DNA of 64,000 bases from Dysosmobacter welbionis. Its GTDB lineage: Bacteria; Bacillota; Clostridia; Oscillospirales; Oscillospiraceae. The position numbers and the translations under genes were made by a program. Below the pieces are notes generated by a model. The model was given only the letters and a program-made list of their open reading frames with translations, had not been told where the DNA came from and searched no databases. The stretch lies in NCBI RefSeq assembly GCF_005121165.3, contig NZ_CP034413.3, forward strand, positions 2,790,001 to 2,854,000, read 5' to 3'. Shown in pieces: positions 52,080 through 59,716 of the stretch. Positions within the stretch are counted from its first letter, which is position 1. The number at the start of each line of letters is the position of its first letter.

Positions 52080-52510
52080 CAGCTTTCAAAACTGAAATTT
52101 TCGGAATCCGAACCCCTATGTAGCATGAATACATGGCTCACCTTTAATACACTTTCGCCATTTGATATGGTATCCGGTTTTTCAATATGCGATGAGGTTG
52201 CCCTGTATATAGGATTTGATGGAAGAGTCAATCTCTCTTGAATCCTGTTTCAGAGGCATATCCCTTCGATAAAGTTATTCCGTTTTGAACGATGCGAAAA
52301 ATGATTTGGCGACTGCATTGTTATGGGGGTTACAGAGATAGAAAATGACTGTACCATTGCATGCTCATAAAGTAACTGCCAGAAACGATGGAAGGCATAT
52401 TGTGCCCCTAACCATTGTAGAACAGAAGTTCAAGTTCAGAATTGAGTTACATCCTTGCGCCTTTGAAAGTGGAGGTGATGAACTGTGTACTGTTCCTAAT
52501 GCTTTGAATA
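52080..52510 (-). pseudogene. Decayed copy of an IS3-family transposase end
   Basis: From about 52165 the sequence aligns with the 3' end of the intact transposase (43430-43760), e.g. GGTTTTTCAAT.TGCGATG and TTTGAAAGT.GA.GTGAT.AACT. Frames are broken and only the last third is present. It lies in the same orientation on the other side of the defence genes. Confidence 0.7.
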
Positions 52511-53420
52511 AATTTATAAGATTTGGTCAATAATGAAGATATGGAATTTTGGGGTAAATGCTTTGCAACTGCATCTTTTTTGTCCACACAATACAAAACT
52601 AGAAATCGCTGCAGTTTTTACTGCGGCGATTTCTCATTGGATCGCCCCATCAGCTCTGCCGGTGGGGCGGCCCGTAAAAAGAGCTTTAATATCAAACATC
52701 GAGTGAAGTGAGCCGCTAACATGAACCTTCCACTAATAGAAATCTGCTATTAGAACGGTGATTGCCCGTTTACGGGCTGTATGGCAAGTGATGCAAGCGG
52801 AATAAATTTCCATGTATCTTGAGACGCTTGCCGGTAATAGGCTCTTATAGGGCCTACGCAAGCCTCCGGCTTAACCGGCGGTTATGGCTTGACCACAGAC
52901 GGATTTTGCTTTGATTATCGGAAGGATTCCTCGTACGGGGAATCCTCTTTTGTTTATTGCAGCGCAGATCATGGGGCCGCACTCTTCAGCATCCTGTCCA
53001 GTCCCCAATGGCTGGAATCTGCTCACAGACATGTGCCGGGGCGGCGGACTGTTCCAGCTTGACCTGGAAGGGACGTCAAGCCAGAGAAGAAGCTTTTTAT
53101 AATTCCGGCAGTGCCCAGCGGCGGTTGGTGGAAGAGTGGCCTGCTGCTTTGGGATTCGGATCGCTGATAACGAATTTTCCGCTCACCGATGCGCAGTTTT
53201 CATGCCGCAAAGTCCGGACCCTCCCGCCGGAAGAACAACCGTCTGCCTTGGCGGCTGGCTCTTATAAGAAATACCATACGCCTCTTCCGCCGTGCGTATT
53301 GAGCCGTTTAGGGCGGCAGAGCGGTTTCTTCCCACGAAAAGCGGCTTTTGCCTTGCGGGACATACTGCGCTGCAAGGCGGCGGAAAGGGGTTCCCTTTGT
53401 CGGGACGCGAGAGAACAAAA
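52511..53420. other. Right end of the island and transition to host DNA, no gene seen
   Basis: It holds the second direct-repeat copy (52568-52590), a 13-bp hairpin (52602-52614/52621-52633) and a terminator-like AGGATTCC/GGAATCCT stem with TCTTTT (52923-52950). Composition turns GC-rich after about 52950. Open frames here have no protein-like features. Confidence 0.45.
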
Positions 53421-53454
53421 CAGCCCCCCCTTCGGAATGCCCGAAGGGGGGCTG
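53421..53454 (-). terminator. Terminator of the membrane-protein gene
   Basis: A strong CAGCCCCCC/GGGGGGCTG stem (53421-53454) is followed by TTTTG on the minus strand, eight bases past the stop. Confidence 0.8.
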
Positions 53455-53462
53455 CGGATCTA

Positions 53463-54227
53463 TCAGAGCTGCTTGACCGTGTAATACACCGCCAGGGCAA
53501 AGACCACTATGGCCAGGGCCCACATGGCGTAATAGGCGATGGTGCTGCTGAACAGAGCGATGGCCAGCGCCACGACGGACAGGCCGCAGGCCGCATAGAT
53601 GGGCATGGGATCCGCGCCGGCAGTCAACACCTGAAGATTGCCCAGCTTGCCGCCATTCTTGTCCGCCTTGTTGGTGAGGAAAGCCGCTACGATCAGTACC
53701 ACGATATAGACTACCGCAGCGATCCGGACATAGGTACCCAGGAAGATGCTGTCCAGCACCCGCCGGCAGACCCACAGGGCGATCAGGGAGGCACCCAGGA
53801 TGGTCAGGGACCAGGAGCACTCCCGATCGTACAGATTCCACAGAATGCCCAGCAGCATGACCACCGGAACCACCACGCACAGGAAGGTGAGAGCGGAGTC
53901 GTAGAAGGTGCGGATCATCCAGGCGGAACCGCCCAGGAAAACGCCGGCGGCAAACACCGACCAGCCGATCCAGCGGCGCTTGGTTTGCTGGCGCCAGACG
54001 ATGCCCAGGACCAGACCGATCACAGCCACTGCCGCACCCGCGGCCATCAGATAGGGCAGTGCGGCGTCGCATGCGAGAAGCTCATTGGCGGTGCCGTTCA
54101 CATAGAAGCGGCGGATGACCAACAGATAGATCTCCGCCACGCAGCCGGCCAGAAAAAACTTGAGCGCGTTGTGCATGGGCTCGTTCCGCTTTACCGGCTT
54201 GGATTTACTGACAGGATTTTTGGACAT
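53463..54227 (-). CDS. Integral membrane protein of unknown function
   Basis: The 254-residue protein has a basic N-terminal tail (SKSKPVKRNEP) and about seven or eight membrane helices, including MHNALKFFLAGCVAEIYLLV and VVVPVVMLLGILW. No family is recognised; similar uncharacterised proteins occur in this bacterial group. The ATG at 54227 follows GGAGGTT. It is monocistronic. Confidence 0.65.
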   Translation of the reverse strand: MSKNPVSKSKPVKRNEPMHNALKFFLAGCVAEIYLLVIRRFYVNGTANELLACDAALPYLMAAGAAVAVIGLVLGIVWRQQTKRRWIGWSVFAAGVFLGGSAWMIRTFYDSALTFLCVVVPVVMLLGILWNLYDRECSWSLTILGASLIALWVCRRVLDSIFLGTYVRIAAVVYIVVLIVAAFLTNKADKNGGKLGNLQVLTAGADPMPIYAACGLSVVALAIALFSSTIAYYAMWALAIVVFALAVYYTVKQL

Positions 54228-54464
54228 ATAGGACAACCTCCAGGGTGTTTGTTCCGAAAATAGCCGCGGGAAAACATGCGCTTCCGCTGGCATACTATGA
54301 TAGTATAGCAGATATTTCGTGCCTTTGCAAGGGGAAGGAGCCAGACTTTTCCCTTTTTTCCAACAGGAGTCAGGATTGCCGGTTGAGATTTGCCCGGGGG
54401 CGTGGTATACTCCTCTATTATGAGATTTTTTGCGAAAAATACTGATGACAAGAGGAATTTGCTT

Positions 54465-55510
54465 ATGAAACGTTTGGGCGCACTGCTGGCGTCACTGCTG
54501 CTGGCGGGGAGCCTGACCGCCTGCGGCGGCACTGCGGCGCAGGAGATGCAGAGCATACAGGTCTTCGCCATGGACACGGTGATGGGCCTGCGGGCCTGCG
54601 GCGGGGAGACGGAGGCGGCGCTTGCGGCGGCGGAAGACGAGATCTACCGCCTGGATGAGGCGCTCTCCCGCACCCGGGAGGACAGCGCAGTGTCCCGGTT
54701 GAACAGCGCGGCGGGGGGGACGCCGGTGGATGTGGGGGAGGAACTCCGCGACCTGATTGCCCGGGCCCTGGATTTCAGCGCTGCCACAGACGGGGCCTTT
54801 GACATCACCCTGGCGCCGGTGTCCTCTGCCTGGGGCTTTACGGAGGACACCTACCGGGTGCCGGAGGACGCTGAACTGGCGTTGCTGCTGCCCTGCGTGG
54901 GGGCGGAGCATGTCCACCTGGAGGAGGGGACTGCTGTCTCGCTGGACCAGGGCACCCGGATTGACCTGGGAGCCATTGCCAAGGGTATGCCAGCGACTGG
55001 ATGGCTGCGATTTACCAGGAGCACGGCATCACCCACGGCATCGTGGACCTGGGTGGGAACACCTGGGTCTGCGGCGGGAACTTGGAGGGGGAGCCCTGGC
55101 AGATCGGCATTCAGGACCCGGCCCGGTCCGCGGGGGCTTTGGCGGGGATCCTGGAGGCGTCGGACGCCTTTGCCGTCACCTCCGGCGGCTATCAGCGGTA
55201 TTTTGAGGAAAATGGACAGCTCTATCACCATATCATTGATCCTGCCACCGGCCGCCCGGCGGAGAGCGGACTTACCTCCGTCACCGTGGTGGCGGATGGG
55301 GCCGCGGGCAACGGCACGATGTGCGACGCCCTCTCCACGGCCCTGTTCGTCATGGGGGAGGACCGGGCGCTGGAGCTCTGGCGCAGCGGCGTCTATGACT
55401 TTGACCTGATCTTGGTGACAGAGGACGGCCGGCTGCTGGCGACTGCGGGCATCGCGGACCGGTTCCGTCCGGACGATTCGGCGGGGTATGCGTATGAAAT
55501 CGTCTCCTAA
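54465..55510 (+). CDS. apbE: FAD:protein FMN transferase ApbE (lipoprotein), interrupted by an apparent 1-base deletion
   Basis: The first frame has a signal with SLTACGG lipobox, VFAMDTVMGLRA, and RIDLGAIAKG, the ApbE FAD/metal site. At GGG (54983-54985) the frame is lost; one extra G gives GYASDWMAAIYQEHGI and continues in the frame that ends at 55510 (VDLGGNTWVCGG, HHIIDPATGRPAE). The corrected protein is ~348 residues, a normal ApbE. It attaches FMN to Thr of partner proteins outside the membrane. It is followed by a NusG domain II protein and a Gx transporter, a known flavin/electron-transfer grouping. Confidence 0.85.
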
Positions 55511-55901
55511 GCTGCGGCCAAACGGCTGGGATGCGTTGGCGGCGGCCGCTGTGCTGGCGCTGGCGGTGGCCTGCGCGGCTCTGTTCTGGACTGGGGGAGA
55601 GGAAATAGGCCCGCTGACGGCGGTAGTGTCTGCGAACGGCGAGCCGGTGGATCGGGTGGTGCTGGCGGACCTGTCGGGACCGGAGGAGCGGACCTATACG
55701 TCCAACGGCTACACCCTCCGGGTGGCCTTTGGGCCAGAGTCTGCCCAGGTGACGGTGTCCGACTGCCCCACCCAGGACTGCGTCCACATGGGGGAGATCA
55801 CCCGCGGGGGACAGAGCATCGTGTGCCTGCCCGCCCGGATCGTCGTGCAGCTGGAGGGCGGCGCGGCGGCGGATGACGGCGTGGATCTGGTGATCGGATA
55901 A
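55488..55901 (+). CDS. NusG domain II-containing membrane-anchored protein
   Basis: The 137-residue protein has one N-terminal membrane helix (about 16-34) and an outside beta-rich domain with VSDCPTQDCVHMGEI and RGGQSIVCLPARIVVQL, the NusG_II family (PF07009). The family often sits beside ApbE and Gx transporters; its function is not firmly known. Start choice is between ATG 55488 and 55494; both overlap the end of apbE. Confidence 0.82.
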   Translation: MRMKSSPKLRPNGWDALAAAAVLALAVACAALFWTGGEEIGPLTAVVSANGEPVDRVVLADLSGPEERTYTSNGYTLRVAFGPESAQVTVSDCPTQDCVHMGEITRGGQSIVCLPARIVVQLEGGAAADDGVDLVIG

Positions 55902-55910
55902 GGAGGCGCC

Positions 55911-56426
55911 ATGAAACTGACGACGAGACAGTTGACGCTGTGCGCGGTGCTGACGGCCATGGCGCTGGCGCTCAGCTATCTGGAGAACTTCTTCCCCTTG
56001 TCCCTGGCCATCCCCATTCCGGGGATCAAGCTGGGACTGGCCAACATCGTGACGCTGTTCGCCCTGTACGCCCTGGGACCGGGGCAGGCGCTGCTGATCC
56101 TGCTGGCCCGGTGCCTGCTGGGGGCGGTCTTTGCAGGAAACATGAACGCGCTGATTTTTTCCCTGCTGGGGGGCGTGACGGCCATGGGGGTGATGATCGC
56201 CCTCTCCCGGCTGAAGCGCCTCTCCGTCTACGGAGTGTCTGTGGGCGGAGCAGCGGCCCACAACTGCGGCCAGGTGGCCGCAGCTGTGCTGACGCTGGGC
56301 AACACGGCGCCGCTGTACTACCTGCCGGTGCTGCTGGGGGTGTCCCTCTTTACCGGGGCATTGACGGGGCTGATCGCCGCCTGCCTGTTCCGGGCGCTGG
56401 CACATACAAGACTGTGGGGGGTGTGA
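55911..56426 (+). CDS. Gx transporter family membrane protein (Hpre_diP_synt_I-type)
   Basis: The 171-residue protein has about five helices and LSYLENFFPLSLAIPIPGIKLGLANIVTLFAL, the signature of the family once named heptaprenyl diphosphate synthase component I. MNALIFSLLGGVTA and AAHNCGQVAAA are also typical. It probably transports a small molecule or flavin/quinone precursor. The start follows AAGGAGG, nine bases after the previous stop. Confidence 0.85.
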   Translation: MKLTTRQLTLCAVLTAMALALSYLENFFPLSLAIPIPGIKLGLANIVTLFALYALGPGQALLILLARCLLGAVFAGNMNALIFSLLGGVTAMGVMIALSRLKRLSVYGVSVGGAAAHNCGQVAAAVLTLGNTAPLYYLPVLLGVSLFTGALTGLIAACLFRALAHTRLWGV

Positions 56427-56430
56427 GCGG

Positions 56431-57522
56431 ATGGACAAGCGGGATCAGAGCAAAAAGGACGAGATCATCCTGCGGCAGCTGGAGGTGATCCGCTCTATGA
56501 CGGAGCACAACCTCAGCCGCATGGGCGCGGACTTCTGGGGCACTCCGACACCGGAGAAGCATGTGCCTGTGGCTCCGCTGCCGGAGAAAGAAAAAAGGAT
56601 CCCGCCGGCAGACGGCGGGGAGAAAAAGGCGCCAGAGGCGGCAGAACAGAAACAGGAAGACACCGCCAAAGCTCCCCCCAAAGAGAACATCGAGGATCTG
56701 CAGAAGGAGCTGGACAGCTATGTGGGCCTCAGTGCGGTGAAGCGGGAGGTGAAAGACCTCATCAATCTGGCGGCGGTGGAGCGTCTGCGCCGGCAGCACG
56801 GCCTGCCCACAGCGGACATGAGTCTCCACATGGTGTTTTCCGGCAATCCCGGCACGGGAAAGACCACCATCGCCCGGCTGATGGCACGGGTTTACCACAG
56901 CCTGGGCATCTTGTCCAAGGGGCAGCTGGTGGAGGTAGACCGCAGCGGGCTGGTGGCGGGCTACGTGGGACAGACAGCCATCAAGACCCGGAAGGTCATC
57001 GACTCCGCTCTGGGGGGTGTGCTGTTCATCGACGAGGCATACGCCCTCAACGGCGGCGGGGCCAACGACTTCGGCCAGGAGGCCATCGACACGCTGCTGA
57101 AGGCCATGGAGGACCACCGGGACGACCTGGTGGTGATCGTCGCGGGCTACGACGGGCTGATGGACGAGTTCATCCACTCCAATCCGGGACTGGAGTCCAG
57201 GTTCAACCGCTTCCTCCACTTTGCAGATTACACGGCGGAGGAACTGCTGGCCATCTTCCGGATGCAGTGTGAAAAAGGGTGCTACATTCTGGAGCCGGAG
57301 GCGGAGGCGCCGCTGCGCTCCCTGCTGGAAAGGCGGATGGCGGATGCGGCCTCCTTCGGCAACGCCCGGGGCGTGCGAAACCTGTTTGAGCAGATCCTGG
57401 TCCGGCAGGCGGGCCGTCTGGCGGGACAGGCGTCCGTCAACCGGGAGGACCTGACGCGGATCACCGCCGCAGATGTGGAGGCAGTGGGCCGGGCAAATGA
57501 TTTGGAGGCGAAAGAGCGTTGA
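56431..57522 (+). CDS. AAA ATPase of the SpoVK/CbbX type
   Basis: The 363-residue protein has a charged Lys/Glu/Pro-rich N-terminal ~85 residues, a YVGLSAVKREVKDL start of the AAA module, Walker A GNPGTGKTT, the pore-loop-like YVGQTAIKT, Walker B GVLFIDEAYAL, sensor 1 VVIVAGY, and the arginine finger region NPGLESRFNR. Related proteins are SpoVK (sporulation) and CbbX (rubisco activase). The target is unknown. It starts five bases after the Gx transporter and its stop overlaps the next gene. Confidence 0.85.
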   Translation: MDKRDQSKKDEIILRQLEVIRSMTEHNLSRMGADFWGTPTPEKHVPVAPLPEKEKRIPPADGGEKKAPEAAEQKQEDTAKAPPKENIEDLQKELDSYVGLSAVKREVKDLINLAAVERLRRQHGLPTADMSLHMVFSGNPGTGKTTIARLMARVYHSLGILSKGQLVEVDRSGLVAGYVGQTAIKTRKVIDSALGGVLFIDEAYALNGGGANDFGQEAIDTLLKAMEDHRDDLVVIVAGYDGLMDEFIHSNPGLESRFNRFLHFADYTAEELLAIFRMQCEKGCYILEPEAEAPLRSLLERRMADAASFGNARGVRNLFEQILVRQAGRLAGQASVNREDLTRITAADVEAVGRANDLEAKER

Positions 57523-58507
57523 AGGTTTTGATCTTACATCCCAGCAGCCGATATGACCGGTATCTGCCCGATATTCCCGCTGCGGGGCGGATGGAGCTGG
57601 TGTTCACGGACCGGGAGGGGCCGGAGGAGCGCTGGCTGGCAGCCGGCGGCGATGCGGAGGCTTTGGTGGCCGCACCGGTGACGCCGGTGACAGAGGAACT
57701 GATCGCCCGGATGCCGCATCTCAAGCTGATCCACAGCGACGGGGTGGGCTACGACCGGATTGACCTGGCGGCGGCCCGGGAGGGGGGCATCTATGTGTGC
57801 AACTGCGCCGGGTGCAACGCAGGCCCCGTGGCGGAGCTGGCGGTGACGCTGATGAGCATGCTGCTGCACCGGACGCTGTGGGGAGACCGGATGGTGCGGG
57901 CCGGGCAGCAGCATGAGGCGGTGAACGAGCTGGCAGCCCATGTGCCGGAAGATCTGTCCACCTGCCGGGTGGGGCTGGTGGGCTTCGGCGCCATCGGCCA
58001 GGCTACGGCGCAGCGGCTGCGGGCCAACGGCAGCGAGGTGTTTTACTACGCCCGGCACCGGCAGGATCCGGCTGTGGAGGAGGCGTACGGCGCCCGGTAT
58101 CTGCCCCTGTACGAGCTGGCGGAGACCTGTGACATCATCAGCCTCCATCTGCCCGCCACGCCGGAGAGCACCCACCTGCTGGACCGGGCGTTCTTCGGCC
58201 GGATGCGGCCGGGGAGCTATCTGGTGAACACCGCTCGGGGCGCGGTGATCGACGATGCGGCCCTGTGCGAGGCTATCCGCTCCGGCCGTCTGGCGGGGGC
58301 GGCGCTGGACGCCTATGACCCGGAGCCTGTGACGGCGGAGCACCCGCTGGTGCGGCTGGCGGCGGAGTGCCCGGACCGGCTGATCCTCTGCCCCACCAGG
58401 GCGGGATCAGCCATGCGGCGTTCCGGGAGGCCGCGCGGATGGTGTTTGCGGATCTGGAAAAGCTGATGGACGGCAAGCGTCCGGAACGGGTGGTCAACGG
58501 CCTGTAA
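57519..58507 (+). CDS. D-isomer specific 2-hydroxyacid dehydrogenase, interrupted by an apparent 1-base deletion
   Basis: A TTG start overlaps the previous stop and follows GGAGG. It has VGLVGFGAIGQATAQRL (NAD motif), NTARGAV (Arg) and DPEPVTAEHPL (Glu). At CCCC (58391-58394) the frame breaks just before the catalytic His; one more C restores CPHQGGISHAAFREA, ending RVVNGL at 58507. The corrected length of 329 residues equals that of its paralog at 18905-19894. The substrate is unknown. Confidence 0.82.
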
Positions 58508-58550
58508 CTGGCGCTGATGGAGATTAAGAGGCCGGAAGAGGAGAGGCACT

Positions 58551-58946
58551 ATGCGCGTACCAGAGCACTGCACAGCGGATGCGGGGATGTTCTTCGACGG
58601 CCATCCGGCGGAGCTGGCGCTGTATGAAGCGCTGTTCCGGCGGATGGACGGGGCGTTTCCGGAGGGAACCGTCAAGGTGCAGAAAAGCCAGATCAGCTTT
58701 TACGGCCGGCATCTGTTCGCTGCGGCATCTCTGCCGGTGCGGCGGCGGAAGGACTGGCCGAAGATGTGCCTGATGGTGACCGTTGGACTGCCGTACCGGC
58801 TGGACTCGCCCCGGGTGGTGGCGGCCTCGGAGCCGTATCCCGGCCGCTGGACCCACCATGTCTTGGTGACAGAGGCGGACCAGATCGACGAAGAGCTGAT
58901 GGGCTGGCTGCGGGAGGCATGGGACTTTGCGGAGAGCAAGCGATGA
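58551..58946 (+). CDS. DUF5655-type small protein
   Basis: The 131-residue protein has the DUF5655 pattern: KVQKSQISFYGRHLFAAASLPVRRR, then LMVTVGLPYRLDSPRVV and WTHHVLVTEADQIDEELMGWLREAWDFA. The family is predicted to fold like small DNA- or nucleotide-associated domains; function is unknown. It overlaps the next gene by four bases. Confidence 0.7.
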   Translation: MRVPEHCTADAGMFFDGHPAELALYEALFRRMDGAFPEGTVKVQKSQISFYGRHLFAAASLPVRRRKDWPKMCLMVTVGLPYRLDSPRVVAASEPYPGRWTHHVLVTEADQIDEELMGWLREAWDFAESKR

Positions 58947-59158
58947 GATACACACGGGAAGAGCTGGCGGAGGCCCGGCGATCCATCGACTCCACCCTGC
59001 GCAAGTGTGAGAAGGCGCTGGAGAAGCTGCGACCGGGCACGTCGCCCCACACGCTGACGGTACGGCGCATCCGGGCGTTCCGGATCGCCTTGGCGCTGAT
59101 CGACCGGGAGATGGACGGGACGGAGATTCCCGGTCCGGAAGGGAAGGAGGACCTATGA
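58943..59158 (+). CDS. Small helical protein of unknown function
   Basis: The 71-residue protein is highly charged and helical (EELAEARRSIDSTLRKCEKALEKL, then RRIRAFRIALALIDREM). Translational coupling (ATGA overlaps on both sides) shows it is a real gene in this three-gene run. No family is recognised. Confidence 0.65.
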   Translation: MRYTREELAEARRSIDSTLRKCEKALEKLRPGTSPHTLTVRRIRAFRIALALIDREMDGTEIPGPEGKEDL

Positions 59159-59655
59159 GCCACTATGCCTACGGATACTGCGGGATGCCCTGCGCCCTCT
59201 GTACCCGCTGCCGGACAGAGGGAAGCAGCCGGTGTCCCGGCTGCTCCTGCGACGGATACTACACCGTGCCCTGCAAGGTCCACCGCTGCGTCCGGGAAAA
59301 GGGACTGGACCACTGCGGACAGTGCGGGGACTTCCCCTGCCCGAAGCTGGGGAAGATGGGGGATTTCCGGGACCTGGATACGGGCCGCGTGAAGGAGCGG
59401 ACCTGCCGGGCCGTGGCGGCGGAGGGCCTGCCCGCCTGGCTGGCGGAGTATGAGGAAAAGGCGGACCTGCTGACGGTGGCGCTGGAGCGGTACAACAACG
59501 GCAGGATGAAGCGGTATCTCTGCGAGCTGTTCCTGCAGCAGGACCTGGACACCCTGCGGCGGATCATGGCCCGGGCGGAGGCATTGGAAGGAGCGGATTC
59601 CAAGGAGCTGGGCCGGGCCTTCCAGGCGCTGGTGGGGGAGATGCTGGAATCGTGA
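59155..59655 (+). CDS. DUF3795 Cys-rich protein
   Basis: The 166-residue protein has a zinc-binding-like N-terminal half: YCGMPCALCTRC, CPGCSCDGYY, CKVHRCVREKG, HCGQCGDFPC, about 14 Cys in 60 residues, as in DUF3795 (PF12675). A helical second half follows. Its function is unknown. A shared terminator ends the run at 59676-59707. Confidence 0.8.
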   Translation: MSHYAYGYCGMPCALCTRCRTEGSSRCPGCSCDGYYTVPCKVHRCVREKGLDHCGQCGDFPCPKLGKMGDFRDLDTGRVKERTCRAVAAEGLPAWLAEYEEKADLLTVALERYNNGRMKRYLCELFLQQDLDTLRRIMARAEALEGADSKELGRAFQALVGEMLES

Positions 59656-59675
59656 GCGGGGCGCTGAACAGAAAA

Positions 59676-59707
59676 AAAGCCACCGGAGCAAATGCTCCGG
59701 TGGCTTT
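59676..59707. terminator. Bidirectional terminator between DUF3795 and the ABC exporter
   Basis: A perfect 14-bp stem (59676-59689/59694-59707) with an AAAT loop has A-runs before and T-runs after. Confidence 0.85.
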
Positions 59708-59716
59708 GATGTTCGC

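Noticed and set aside
52957-53484. Plus-strand 175-residue frame at the right edge of the island
   Set aside because: No ribosome site and no protein-like pattern; it overlaps the terminator of a minus-strand gene.
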